Below, piece by piece: positions 29,586-37,656 of a DNA stretch of 64,000 bases. Source of the stretch: Caulobacter endophyticus (GTDB lineage: Bacteria; Pseudomonadota; Alphaproteobacteria; Caulobacterales; Caulobacteraceae); contig NZ_QDKQ01000014.1 of NCBI RefSeq assembly GCF_003116815.1, forward strand, positions 62,001-126,000, written 5' to 3'. Position numbers and translations under genes: made by a program. Under the pieces are notes generated by a model. That model was not told the origin of the DNA. It did no database searches and saw only the letters and a list, made by a program, of their open reading frames with translations. Every line of letters begins with the position of its first letter. Positions within the stretch are counted from its first letter, which is position 1.

Positions 29586-29625
29586 ACGACCCCCGCGAAC
29601 CCGGTTCGCGGGGGTCGTCTTTTGT
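29586..29625 (+). terminator. Rho-independent terminator of the gcrA unit
   Basis: A 16-bp perfect GC-rich stem ACGACCCCCGCGAACC (29586-29601) / GGTTCGCGGGGGTCGT (29603-29618), whose innermost pairs open to form the loop, followed by CTTTTG. It lies 122 bp after the small gene and just before the converging hydrolase gene. Confidence 0.85.
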
Positions 29626-29641
29626 CAGGCCAGAAGCGGGT

Positions 29642-30268
29642 TCAGGGCTGGGGCGAAGCGTTGGCCGTGACCCGGATCAACTCGTTCAGCAGGGTGCGGC
29701 CGCGCGGCCAGGCGCCGTGGCCGGAGTCGACGTTGATGTGGCCCGCCCGGCCAAGGTCGACGAAGCGCGAGCCCCAGCCGCGGGCGAAGGCCTCGGCCCG
29801 CTCGATGGCGACGTAGGGATCGTCGCGGCTGGCCACCACCAATGTGGGGAAGGGCAGGCGCGGGCGGGGGATCGGCGAGAAGCCGATCAGCAGACGGCCG
29901 GCGGGGCCCTCGCGATTGACGTCGGCCGGAGCCACCAGCAGGGCGCCGCGCACGCCCCGGCCGCCGGTCACCTGGGCCAGGTGGCAGACCAGCGCGCAGC
30001 CCAGGCTGTGGGCCACCAGGATCGCGCCGGGGCGGCTGCGCACGGCCTCGGCAAGGCTGATGGTCCAGTCGCCCAGGGTGGGCCGCTCCCAGTCGACCTG
30101 GTCGACGCGCTCGGCATTGGGCAGGGCGCGCTCCCAGTGGCTCTGCCAGTGATCGGGACCGGAGTTGTAGAGGCCGGGCACGATCAGGATCGGCGGATCG
30201 TCGGCCGGCGCGGACGGCGCGCCGAACGGACGCGATGGCGTGGGTTCGGGCGGAGAGGCGAAAGACAT
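29642..30268 (-). CDS. RBBP9/YdeN-family alpha/beta hydrolase
   Basis: 208 aa from the ATG at 30266-30268; a TTG five codons upstream is also open. The family pattern is clear: ILIVPGLYNSGPDHWQSHWE, the nucleophile VAHSLGCALVCH (GHSLG-type with Ala), VVASRDDPYVAIERAEAFA with the acid, and the His in GRAGHINVDSGHGAWPRG. RBBP9-like enzymes are small serine hydrolases of unknown physiological substrate. It converges on the gcrA unit and is divergent from the ergothioneine gene. Confidence 0.85.
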   Translation of the reverse strand: MSFASPPEPTPSRPFGAPSAPADDPPILIVPGLYNSGPDHWQSHWERALPNAERVDQVDWERPTLGDWTISLAEAVRSRPGAILVAHSLGCALVCHLAQVTGGRGVRGALLVAPADVNREGPAGRLLIGFSPIPRPRLPFPTLVVASRDDPYVAIERAEAFARGWGSRFVDLGRAGHINVDSGHGAWPRGRTLLNELIRVTANASPQP

Positions 30269-30317
30269 CGCTGAACTCTTCAAGACAGGCCGCGCGAAGC
30301 GGATTTACCTGCTTGTC

Positions 30318-30366
30318 GCTCCCGCAAGGCGGGAGAATCAAATCAGATCAATTCGATAGGAATTGA
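30318..30366. promoter_or_regulatory. Hairpin and AT-rich operator-like dyad upstream of egtBD
   Basis: CTCCCGC-AAG-GCGGGAG (30319-30335) is followed by TCAATTC-GATAG-GAATTGA (30348-30366), a perfect 7-bp-arm dyad in an AT-rich patch. They lie between two divergent genes, about 120 bp before the egtBD start, and are candidates for promoter and operator of either gene. Confidence 0.45.
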
Positions 30367-30488
30367 GAACTGCTGATGACACCATGCTGGCAGCAGGCCG
30401 ACTTGCCGCTCTCCCGGGGAACGCCCAAGCTCCCGGTCCGTTTTGCACAGCGGCCGGCGCGCGCGGCCCGTAAGCGCCAGGAGCGTCC

Positions 30489-32648
30489 ATGAGCCCCGAC
30501 GACAATCTGGTCCTGACCTCCGCCGCCGAGGCGGTCGACACGCCGCTTTTCCGCTATCGCGCCGTGCGCGCGCGCACCGAGACGCTGGCCGCGCCGCTGT
30601 CTCCCGAGGACCAGGCGGCCCAGTCGATGCCCGACGCCAGCCCGGCCAAGTGGCACCGGGGCCATACGACCTGGTTTTTCGAGACCTTCCTGCTGGCGCC
30701 GTACCTGCCGGGCTACAAGCCCTATGACCAGGCCTTCGGCTATATCTTCAATTCCTATTACGAGGCCCTGGGACCGCGTCAGCCGCGCCCGCAGCGCGGC
30801 CTGCTGACCCGGCCCTCCTGCGCCGAGGTCGGGGCCTATCGCCGGCATGTGGACGCGGCCATGGCCCGGCTGCTGTCGGGCGCGCTGTCGCCGGAAATCC
30901 TGGAGCGGCTGGAGCTGGGCCTGGCCCACGAGGAGCAGCACCAGGAACTGCTGCTGATGGACATCCAGCACCTGTTCGCCCAGTCACCGCTGTCGCCGGC
31001 CTATCGCGAGCGCCCCGATCCGCGGCGCGCGGCCGCTTCGGCCCTGGAGTTCATCGGCTTCGAGGGCGGTGTCGAGACGATCGGCGCCGAGGCGGGCGGT
31101 TTCGCCTTCGACAACGAGCGGCCGCTTCATCGGGTGTTCCTGGAGCCCTTCCGCCTGGCCGACCGCCTGACCACCAACGGCGAGTGGCTGGGCTTCATCG
31201 AGGATGGCGGCTACGAGCGGGCCGAGTTCTGGCTGTCGGACGGCTGGACGATGGCGCAGGAGCAGGGCTGGTCCTCACCGCTCTACTGGCGCCAGGACGA
31301 GGACGGCGCCTGGAGCGAGTTCGGCCTCTCTGGCCTGCGCCCGCTGGATCTCGCCGCGCCTGTCGCACACGTCAGCTACTACGAGGCCTGCGCTTTTGCG
31401 ACCTGGGCCGGGGCGCGCCTGCCCACCGAGGCCGAATGGGAAGTCGCCGCGCGCTCGGGCAGGGGCTTCAAGCAGATGTCGGGCGAGGCCTGGCAGTGGA
31501 CGGCCAGCGCCTATGCGCCTTATCCCGGTTTCCGGGCCGGGGCCGGGGCGCTGGGCGAGTACAACGGCAAGTTCATGGTCAACCAGATGGTTCTGCGCGG
31601 CGGGGCGGCCGGCACGCCGCCGGGCCATGCGCGGGCCAGCTATCGTAACTTCTTCCACCCCGACCAGCGCTGGATGTTCTCGGGCGTGCGCCTTGCGCGC
31701 GACGGCGCGGGCGGACGCGAGCGGACCATGGACGCGGGATTTCGTGACGACGTGCTGGCCGGCCTGACCGCCAGCCCCAAGAGCCTGTCCAGCAAGTACT
31801 TCTACGACGCCGAGGGTTCGCGGCTGTTCGAGGAGATCACGGTGCTGCCGGAATACTATCCGACCCGCACCGAGACGGCGCTGCTGCGCCGCATAGCGCC
31901 CGAGATCGCCGCGCGCATCCCCGAGGGCGCGGCGATGATCGAGTTCGGCAGCGGGGCCAGCACCAAGACCCGCATCGTGCTCGACTCCGCGCCGCAGCTG
32001 GCGGTCTATGCGCCGATGGATATCAGCGCCTCGGCCCTGGAGGCGGCCGCCGAAGCCATCCGCGCCGACTATCCGAAACTGACAGTGGCGCCGGCCGTGG
32101 GCGACTTCACCCATCCGCTGGGCCTGCCGGCGGCGGCGCGAGGACGGCCTGCGGTCGGCTTCTTCCCCGGCTCGACGATCGGCAACTTCCCGACGGACGA
32201 GGCGATCGCCTTCCTGGCGGCGGCGCGCGAGCTTCTGGGACCAGGTGCTCTGTTCGTGGTGGGGGCCGATATCGCCAAGAGCGAGGATGTGCTGGTTCCC
32301 GCCTATGACGACGCGGCCGGCGTGACGGCGGCGTTCAACAAGAACCTGCTGGTGCGCATCAACCGCGAGCTGGACGGGACCTTCGACCTGGAAGCCTTCG
32401 CTCACCGGGCGGTGTGGAACGCGGTCGAGAGCCGGATCGAGATGCATCTGGTCAGCCTGCGTGACCAGGTCGTCAAGATCGCCGGCGAGCCGATCGCCTT
32501 CGCGGCCGGCGAGACGATCCATACGGAGAATTCCTACAAGTACGACCCGGACGCCTTCGCCGCGATGGCGGAGAAGGCCGGATGGCGCGTCGAGACGCGC
32601 TGGATCAGCGAGACGCCGGCGTTCGGCGTCTTCGCGCTTCGCTCCTGA
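30489..32648 (+). CDS. EgtB-EgtD fusion for ergothioneine biosynthesis
   Basis: 719 aa in one uninterrupted frame. Residues 1-405 are an EgtB sulfoxide synthase: DinB-like domain with iron ligands in WHRGHTTWFFE (His56/His59 region) and HEEQHQE (His147, His151), then an FGE-sulfatase domain (LPTEAEWEVAARSG, QWTASAYAPYPGF, MVLRGGAAGTPPGH) ending MFSGVRLARD. An eight-residue linker (GAGGRERT) leads to Met414 and a complete EgtD histidine N-alpha-trimethyltransferase: LSSKYFYDAEGSRLFEEIT, SAM loop IEFGSGASTKTR, FFPGSTIGNFPTDEA and IHTENSYKYDP. EgtD makes hercynine and EgtB joins it to a thiol, so two successive activities share one chain. Separate genes are the usual bacterial arrangement. Confidence 0.9.
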   Translation: MSPDDNLVLTSAAEAVDTPLFRYRAVRARTETLAAPLSPEDQAAQSMPDASPAKWHRGHTTWFFETFLLAPYLPGYKPYDQAFGYIFNSYYEALGPRQPRPQRGLLTRPSCAEVGAYRRHVDAAMARLLSGALSPEILERLELGLAHEEQHQELLLMDIQHLFAQSPLSPAYRERPDPRRAAASALEFIGFEGGVETIGAEAGGFAFDNERPLHRVFLEPFRLADRLTTNGEWLGFIEDGGYERAEFWLSDGWTMAQEQGWSSPLYWRQDEDGAWSEFGLSGLRPLDLAAPVAHVSYYEACAFATWAGARLPTEAEWEVAARSGRGFKQMSGEAWQWTASAYAPYPGFRAGAGALGEYNGKFMVNQMVLRGGAAGTPPGHARASYRNFFHPDQRWMFSGVRLARDGAGGRERTMDAGFRDDVLAGLTASPKSLSSKYFYDAEGSRLFEEITVLPEYYPTRTETALLRRIAPEIAARIPEGAAMIEFGSGASTKTRIVLDSAPQLAVYAPMDISASALEAAAEAIRADYPKLTVAPAVGDFTHPLGLPAAARGRPAVGFFPGSTIGNFPTDEAIAFLAAARELLGPGALFVVGADIAKSEDVLVPAYDDAAGVTAAFNKNLLVRINRELDGTFDLEAFAHRAVWNAVESRIEMHLVSLRDQVVKIAGEPIAFAAGETIHTENSYKYDPDAFAAMAEKAGWRVETRWISETPAFGVFALRS

Positions 32649-32708
32649 ATATCGCTCCGGAAGCGGAAAGAAGAAGTCGCGGCCGGCCGCTGGACGGCGG
32701 ACAGCCCA

Positions 32709-32740
32709 AGAGCCCGGATCGGCAAACCGATCCGGGCTCT
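32709..32740. terminator. Strong stem-loop between convergent genes
   Basis: AGAGCCCGGATCGG, loop CAAA, CCGATCCGGGCTCT: a 14-bp perfect stem 61 bp after the egtBD stop. No T-run follows on either strand, so it may be a weak or Rho-assisted bidirectional terminator. Confidence 0.6.
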
Positions 32741-32806
32741 AAAATCCTGATACGTGCGCCACCACCGTTGGCTGTGTCGCCCGTCCCCCCCTCGGCCGCG
32801 GCATTC

Positions 32807-33016
32807 CTAAAGGTCGCGAGCGCCGAGGCGGCCGCCGCCACGCGACGAGGAACCGCCCTTGCGGCCAGCGTTGGCGGCGAGGTCGCGGTCCTTGGCGAAG
32901 CTGCGCTTCTCGCTGGGGACGCTGGCGCCGCCCTTGCGAGCTATCTCGCGGCGGCGTTCCGGATCCATGGCGGCGAAGCCTCGGCGGCCGCGGGGCCGTT
33001 CGCTGTCGAGGTCCAT
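32807..33016 (-). CDS. KGG-repeat stress protein
   Basis: 69 aa. Two KGG (YciG/con-10-type) repeats are visible: GFAAMDPERRREIARKGGAS and, less regular, FAKDRDLAANAGRKGGSSS. The composition is very basic and hydrophilic, typical of small general-stress or desiccation proteins of unknown mechanism. It follows the Pro-rich small gene by nine bases on the same strand. Confidence 0.75.
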   Translation of the reverse strand: MDLDSERPRGRRGFAAMDPERRREIARKGGASVPSEKRSFAKDRDLAANAGRKGGSSSRGGGRLGARDL

Positions 33017-33025
33017 GTCTTGCTC

Positions 33026-33193
33026 CTAATCGGGACTGGTAACGGGAGGGAACGGGGCCGAAGCGGCGCCATAGGGTCGATCGTCGCCCGGCTGCACAGG
33101 GGGCGGCTCAAGCGGGACTTCGTCGGGCGTCGAGCCCGGCGGATCGTCCGGCGTTTGCGGCTCCAGCGGAGGCGGGGCGTCGGGGTCGGTCAT
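33026..33193 (-). CDS. Small Pro/Asp-rich hypothetical protein
   Basis: 55 aa from the ATG at 33191-33193 (an upstream in-frame start at 33247 adds 18 residues). It is low complexity, about one third proline: TDPDAPPPLEPQTPDDPPGS and similar. No family recognised and probably disordered. Expression is plausible because of coupling to the KGG gene, but codon evidence is weak. Confidence 0.4.
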   Translation of the reverse strand: MTDPDAPPPLEPQTPDDPPGSTPDEVPLEPPPVQPGDDRPYGAASAPFPPVTSPD

Positions 33194-33360
33194 GGCGTCG
33201 TTCCAGTGTTCCGGTGAAGTAACCGGTGAAGCCCGGTTCGGTTTCACGTGTCGGGCGAGACAAATGCAGCGTTAAGGACGATTGTCTGGGGAAAAGGCAG
33301 GCTGAGAGCGATGCGCAAAAGCACCGGTGCTGTTGGTAAATTCTTATTAATTACAAGGCA

Positions 33361-33984
33361 TTGGCGGCTGCTGGCGGGGGCGCTGGCAGGGCTTTTGCAT
33401 GGTTTTTCGCCCGCCAGATAAATCTGCCCGAAAGCACGCATATTTTGATCGGCTGGGACGTCGGCGCCGCGATCTACGCCGTTTTGCTGTGGCGCCTGTT
33501 CCTCACCACCGATGAGGCGGCCCTTCGCGCCAAGGCCGCGGCCGAGGACGAGGGGCGCTCGCTGATCCTGCTGATCGTACTGTCGGCCATCGCCGCCAGC
33601 CTGGCTGCGGTGGTGGCGGCGATGATCGGCGCGCGCTCGCAGGCGGCTTTCGTCAAGAACCTGACGGCGGCCTGCGCGGGGGTGACCCTGGTGCTGTCGT
33701 GGATCGTGCTGCACTCGGTGTTCGTGCTGCACTACGCCCACCGCCATTTCGGCGCCGGGGCGGGGAAGGGCGGCTTCGGCTTTCCCGGTGAGCCGGCCCG
33801 CACCTACAAGGACTTCATCTACCTGGCCTTCAGCATCGGGGCGACCTTCCAGGTCTCCGACAATGACGTGCGCACCGGGGCGTTGCGCAACCTGGTCACC
33901 GCCCACGCGGTCACGGCCTATTTCTACAACACCGCGATCCTGGCGCTGGGCATCAACATCATCGCCGGCGTGGTGGCGGGGTGA
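33361..33984 (+). CDS. DUF1345 membrane protein with an apparent 5' frameshift
   Basis: The open frame gives a DUF1345 protein with four hydrophobic helices (THILIGWDVGAAIYAVLLWR, LILLIVLSAIAASLAAVVAA, AGVTLVLSWIVLHSVFVLHY, the last region AYFYNTAILALGINIIAGVV) and the family hallmark YKDFIYLAFSIGATFQVSDN. Its only in-frame start is an unconvincing TTG. The expected N-terminus is in another frame from the ATG at 33311 (RKSTGAVGKFLLITRHWRLL, then AGALAGLLHGF), running to a stop at 33419-33421. One extra T in the T5 run at 33403-33407 would join both into a normal protein of about 225 aa. So it is either a sequence error or a broken gene. The function of DUF1345 is unknown. Confidence 0.75.
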   Translation: MAAAGGGAGRAFAWFFARQINLPESTHILIGWDVGAAIYAVLLWRLFLTTDEAALRAKAAAEDEGRSLILLIVLSAIAASLAAVVAAMIGARSQAAFVKNLTAACAGVTLVLSWIVLHSVFVLHYAHRHFGAGAGKGGFGFPGEPARTYKDFIYLAFSIGATFQVSDNDVRTGALRNLVTAHAVTAYFYNTAILALGINIIAGVVAG

Positions 33985-33990
33985 AAAGCC

Positions 33991-34773
33991 TCAGCGTGGC
34001 GGGCGACGGCCGCCCTTGCCGCGCCGGCCGCCTTCGCGAGGCTCGTCCTCGCCGGTCAGCATGCGCTGCATCCGGGTCTGGGGCAGTTCGTCCAGGATCA
34101 GGCGGCCGTCGCCGTCCTTGTCGAGCAGCCTGAAGCGGGCGTTGGCCGCACGGGTCGCCTCGTCGCGGGTGACGCGACGATTGAAATCGGCGTCGGCGCC
34201 CATCACCGGCTGGGGCTCGGCCAGCAGCGCGTAGGGCGTAGCGCCCAGCAGCATGTTGCCAAGGCCGCCGTCGCGGCGTCGGCGCGGCCCGTCGCCGTCT
34301 CCGCCGTCGGGACCGCCGCCGGACGGCTGGGCCTGTTGCGGCATGGCCGAGGCCTGGACGATCTCGGGCGCGATGTTGCGCTCGTAGGCCGAGACCTCGA
34401 AGCCGTCGAGGACGCCCGACTTGTCGGCGTCCAGCTTGTCGAAGAAGCGCAGGGAGTCGGCGAGGAACTCCTCGCGGGTCAGCACGCCATCGTGGTCGGC
34501 GTCGGCGCCGGCGAACCACAGGGCCACCGGGTAGGGCTGGCCGGCGTCGGCGCGGAACGGCTCGCCCGCCGGGCTGATGAACACCTGCTTGCCGCCGCCC
34601 ATGCGCGGACCGCCAGGGCCGCCTTCGCCCGGAGACCAACCGCCGCGCAAACCGGGACGGCCGCTCGGTCCGCCCGGACCGCGACCGCCCGGTCCATCCG
34701 GCGGGGCATGGCCGCAGGCGGCGAGGCTGAGGGCGGCGAGGGCCAGGAAGGGCAGGGCGGCGCGTGCGGTCAT
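33991..34773 (-). CDS. EF-hand lipoprotein
   Basis: 260 aa with a lipoprotein signal (PFLALAALSLAAC, Cys20), then a Gly/Pro-rich stretch (GPGGRGPGGPSGRPGLRGGW and following) and EF-hand loops DADHDGVLTREEF, DADKSGVLDGFEV, DADFNRRVTRDEA and DKDGDGRLILDEL. It probably binds calcium or another divalent ion in the periplasm, anchored to a membrane. It follows the histidine kinase gene by 91 bp on the same strand, with a hairpin between, so it belongs to the two-component locus. Confidence 0.82.
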   Translation of the reverse strand: MTARAALPFLALAALSLAACGHAPPDGPGGRGPGGPSGRPGLRGGWSPGEGGPGGPRMGGGKQVFISPAGEPFRADAGQPYPVALWFAGADADHDGVLTREEFLADSLRFFDKLDADKSGVLDGFEVSAYERNIAPEIVQASAMPQQAQPSGGGPDGGDGDGPRRRRDGGLGNMLLGATPYALLAEPQPVMGADADFNRRVTRDEATRAANARFRLLDKDGDGRLILDELPQTRMQRMLTGEDEPREGGRRGKGGRRPPR

Positions 34774-34832
34774 GGGATGGGGCTCCTTGCCATCGCTTGA
34801 AGCGCCGCCGCGTTGCGCGGTTATGTCGTCAC

Positions 34833-34854
34833 GGCCGCGCTTGATTGCGCGGCC
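34833..34854. other. Hairpin between kinase and EF-hand lipoprotein genes
   Basis: GGCCGCGC, loop TTGATT, GCGCGGCC: a perfect 8-bp stem in the 91-bp intercistronic gap. No T-run follows on the minus strand, so it is more likely an mRNA processing or partial attenuation element than a full terminator. Confidence 0.45.
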
Positions 34855-34864
34855 GCAACAAGCC

Positions 34865-36340
34865 TCAGGCCGGCAGGGTTACGCGGGCCCGCAGGCCGCC
34901 TTCGGGGCGGTTCAGCAGCGTCACGTCGCCGCCATGGGCGCGGGCCAGAGAACGGACGACCGCCAGGCCCAGGCCGATGCCGCCGGTCTCGCGATTGCGC
35001 GACGGCTCGCCCCGGAAGAACGGCTCGAACACGCGGTCCAGCTCGGACGAGGGCACGCCTGGGCCGTTGTCGTCGATCTCGAGGACCGCGCCGCCGGTCT
35101 GGCGATAGACCCGGCCGCGCGCGGCCCCGCCGTATTTCAGTGCGTTCTCGACCAGGTTGGTGACCAGGCGCTTCAGCGCGATCGGGTCGCCCTCGATAAC
35201 GATCTTGTCGCTTTCCTCGGCCGTGGCGTCGCCGCCGGTTTCGGCCGCCTCGTCCATGACGCTTTCCAGCAGCGAGGCGAGCTCCAGCTTCGTGCGTTCG
35301 GCCGGGCGGCTGGTGTCGCGCACGAAGGCCAGGGTGGCCGAGATCATCGCCTCCATCTGGTCGATGTCGCTTTCCAGCTTGGCTCGGACGTCGTCGGGCG
35401 TGGTCTCGATGCGGAACCGCAGGCGGGTGAGGGGCGTGCGCAGGTCGTGGGCCACCGCGCCGATCATGGCGGTGCGGTCCTCGACGTAGCGGCGCAGGCG
35501 CTCCTGCATCTCGTTGAAGGCGTTGGCGGCGGCGGCCACCTCGGCCGAGCCCGACAGGCTGAGCGGCGGGGCGCGCGGATCGCGTCCCAGGCGTTCGGCG
35601 GCGGCGGCGAAAGCGGTGATCGGACCGGCCAGGCGCCGGGCGAACAGCCAGGCCAGCGGCGACACGGCGACGACCGACAGCGCCAGGATCAACAGGATCC
35701 GCACCTGCCAGGTATCGCGCAGGAGGGTGAACTTGGGCTCGACCACCAGCCAGCGGCCGTCGGACTGGCGAATGCCCAGCTGGAAGTCGCCGAACAGAAA
35801 GGGCTCGTCGCGCATCACCGCGGCGATGCGGTCGGCGGCAGTGATCGCGACAGGCGGCGGAGGCGGCGGTCCGCCAGGCGCGCCCGGACCGTTCAGGGCG
35901 CCAGGACCTCCAGGACCTCCAGGGCCGCCAGGGCGCGGGCCGCCGGGACCCGGAGGCGGCGGCGGACCCTTCTGGCGGGCGGTGCGAACGAAGAAGCGAG
36001 GGCCGTTCTCGGTGCGGATCGAGATCCGGTCGACGGGCACGTTCAGTTCGCGGCCGATGGCGGCCTTGAACTCGGCGCGGCGCTGGGAGTCCTCGCCGTC
36101 GGGCTTGACGGTGGCGCGGTGGCGGACGAGCAGCGGCCGGCCGTCGCGCGGATGCACGGTTTCGCCGCTCTTCAGCGCCCGGCTGATCTCGCTGAGCTTG
36201 TAGAGCTCTGGCGGAGGCGGCGGCACGTTGAACACGACCGCCACGCAGATCAGGATCGTTGCGACCAGTGTGACGAGCGCCAGTCCCAGGGCCTGGGCGA
36301 ACAGGGGCGCGCCGCCGCGCCCCGGGACTGCGAACTTCAT
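34865..36340 (-). CDS. Sensor histidine kinase
   Basis: 491 aa from the ATG at 36338-36340, which overlaps the regulator stop by four bases. TM1 (about 15-38), a periplasmic domain of about 170 residues, TM2 (about 214-234), HAMP (RRLAGPITAFAAAAERLG), HisKA with phospho-acceptor His298 in AVAHDLRTPLTRLR, and HATPase_c (NLVENALKYGG, DNGPGVPSSEL, TGGIGLGLAVVRSLARAHGG). This is an EnvZ-like arrangement. The periplasmic domain contains a collagen-like Pro/Gly segment at about residues 125-163. Neighbouring EF-hand proteins suggest that it senses divalent metal or envelope state; this is inferred. Confidence 0.93.
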   Translation of the reverse strand: MKFAVPGRGGAPLFAQALGLALVTLVATILICVAVVFNVPPPPPELYKLSEISRALKSGETVHPRDGRPLLVRHRATVKPDGEDSQRRAEFKAAIGRELNVPVDRISIRTENGPRFFVRTARQKGPPPPPGPGGPRPGGPGGPGGPGALNGPGAPGGPPPPPPVAITAADRIAAVMRDEPFLFGDFQLGIRQSDGRWLVVEPKFTLLRDTWQVRILLILALSVVAVSPLAWLFARRLAGPITAFAAAAERLGRDPRAPPLSLSGSAEVAAAANAFNEMQERLRRYVEDRTAMIGAVAHDLRTPLTRLRFRIETTPDDVRAKLESDIDQMEAMISATLAFVRDTSRPAERTKLELASLLESVMDEAAETGGDATAEESDKIVIEGDPIALKRLVTNLVENALKYGGAARGRVYRQTGGAVLEIDDNGPGVPSSELDRVFEPFFRGEPSRNRETGGIGLGLAVVRSLARAHGGDVTLLNRPEGGLRARVTLPA

Positions 36341-37104
36341 GGCGTGCGGGTGACCTTGGGCGTGAACATGTAGCCCTCGCTGCGGATCGTGCGGATCAGT
36401 TCGCCGCCGCCGCCGTCGTCCAGCTTGCGGCGCAGCCGGCTGATCTGGACGTCGATGGCGCGGTCGTAGGCGTCGCTGTCGCGGCCACGGGCCAGGTCGA
36501 GGAGCTGGTCGCGGGTCAGCACCCGCTGCGGGCGTTCGACGAAGGCGCGCAGCAGTGAGAACTCGCCGCTGGAGAGGTTGACCACCACCGACTGCGGCGA
36601 GCGCAGTTCGCGGCGGACGAGGTCGAGGCGCCAGCCGGCGAACTCGCAGGCCGCGCCCATGGTGTCGTCGCTGGAGCGCGGCTCGGTGCGGCGGCGCAGG
36701 ACGGCGCGCACGCGGGCCAGCAGCTCGCGCGGATTGCACGGCTTGGGCAGATAGTCGTCGGCGCCCAGCTCGAGGCCGACGATCCGGTCGGTCTCCTCGC
36801 CCATGGCCGACAGCATGATGATGGCGGGGCCGTCCTGGGCGGCAAGACGGCGGCAGATGGCCAGGCCGTCTTCGCCCGGCAGCATGACGTCGAGCACCAC
36901 CAAGTCGACCGGGCCCTTGGCCAGGGCCTGTTCCATAGTGCGCGCGTCCTGGGCCGTGTCGACGACATAGCCGTGGCGGACGAGGAAATCGGACACGACG
37001 TCGCGGATGCCCGGATCGTCATCGACGATCAGGATGCGGGCGCCGGCGCCCTTGGCGGTGTCCGCGACGGCGGCGGACGAGGCGGTGGTCGGGGAGGTCT
37101 CCAT
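36337..37104 (-). CDS. OmpR-family response regulator
   Basis: 255 aa. A 20-residue Ala/Thr-rich leader, then the receiver domain with acidic pair in ILIVDDDPGIRD, phospho-acceptor Asp72 in VVLDVMLPGEDGL, MLSAMGEE and KPCNPRELLARV, and a winged-helix output domain (VNLSSGEFSLLRAFVERPQR, AIDVQISRLRRKLDDGG, IRTIRSEGYMF). It is co-transcribed with the kinase. It probably binds the 11-bp-spaced direct repeat in the divergent promoter at 37150-37165 and regulates itself and the EF-hand gene. Confidence 0.94.
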   Translation of the reverse strand: METSPTTASSAAVADTAKGAGARILIVDDDPGIRDVVSDFLVRHGYVVDTAQDARTMEQALAKGPVDLVVLDVMLPGEDGLAICRRLAAQDGPAIIMLSAMGEETDRIVGLELGADDYLPKPCNPRELLARVRAVLRRRTEPRSSDDTMGAACEFAGWRLDLVRRELRSPQSVVVNLSSGEFSLLRAFVERPQRVLTRDQLLDLARGRDSDAYDRAIDVQISRLRRKLDDGGGGELIRTIRSEGYMFTPKVTRTP

Positions 37105-37149
37105 GCCGATGGTCCTTTCATGCCCCTGTCACCGTCAGATTTCACGCTT

Positions 37150-37165
37150 GCAACAGGCGCGCAAC
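37150..37165. promoter_or_regulatory. Tandem direct repeat, likely response-regulator site
   Basis: GCAAC-AGGCGC-GCAAC: two identical half-sites 11 bp apart, one helical turn, the usual arrangement for OmpR-family regulators. It lies in the 104-bp divergent promoter between the regulator gene and the EF-hand gene. Binding by the adjacent regulator is inferred. Confidence 0.5.
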
Positions 37166-37208
37166 CTGATCGTGGCCCCCTAGCGTCAAATCGCCACGGA
37201 GCGTCTTC

Positions 37209-37649
37209 ATGAACCGACTCGTTTCCGCCGTCCTTGGATTGTCGCTGCTGGGAGCCGCCGCGCATGCCCAGCCTGGCCCCGGCATGCGCGGCCCGGACGC
37301 CGATGGCGACGGCGTCGTCACCGCCGCCGAGTACGAGGCCTCGGCCCAGCAGCGCTTCGAGCGCATGGACGCCAACAAGGACGGCGTCATCGACGCGGCC
37401 GAGCTGGAGGCGATCAAGCAGCGCTTCGCCCAGCGCGAGGGGCAGGGCGGTCCGGGCGGTCCGGGCGGTGGCGGCTTCGGCGGCCGGATGCTGGCCCAGC
37501 TGGCCGCCCAGGATGCCGATAAGGACGGCAGGATCACCAAGGACGAGGCCCTGGCCGCCGCCCGCGCCCAGTTCTCGGCCGCCGACAAGGACGGCGACGG
37601 CAAGCTGACCGGCGACGAGTTCCGCATGGGACCGCCGCCGCGTCAGTAG
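37209..37649 (+). CDS. Secreted four-EF-hand protein
   Basis: 146 aa with a signal peptide (MNRLVSAVLGLSLLGAAAHA). Four EF-hand loops in order: DADGDGVVTAAEY, DANKDGVIDAAEL, DADKDGRITKDEA and DKDGDGKLTGDEF, with a Gly/Pro-rich bridge (GQGGPGGPGGGGFGG) between pairs. It is expected in the periplasm as a calcium-binding protein. It is divergent from the response-regulator gene and likely its target. Confidence 0.85.
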   Translation: MNRLVSAVLGLSLLGAAAHAQPGPGMRGPDADGDGVVTAAEYEASAQQRFERMDANKDGVIDAAELEAIKQRFAQREGQGGPGGPGGGGFGGRMLAQLAAQDADKDGRITKDEALAAARAQFSAADKDGDGKLTGDEFRMGPPPRQ

Positions 37650-37656
37650 GGGGGTC

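Noticed and set aside
34865..36739. A longer 624-residue histidine kinase starting at 36739
   Set aside because: The extra N-terminus lies in the response-regulator gene in another frame. The ATG at 36340 overlaps the regulator stop and begins with a proper transmembrane helix.
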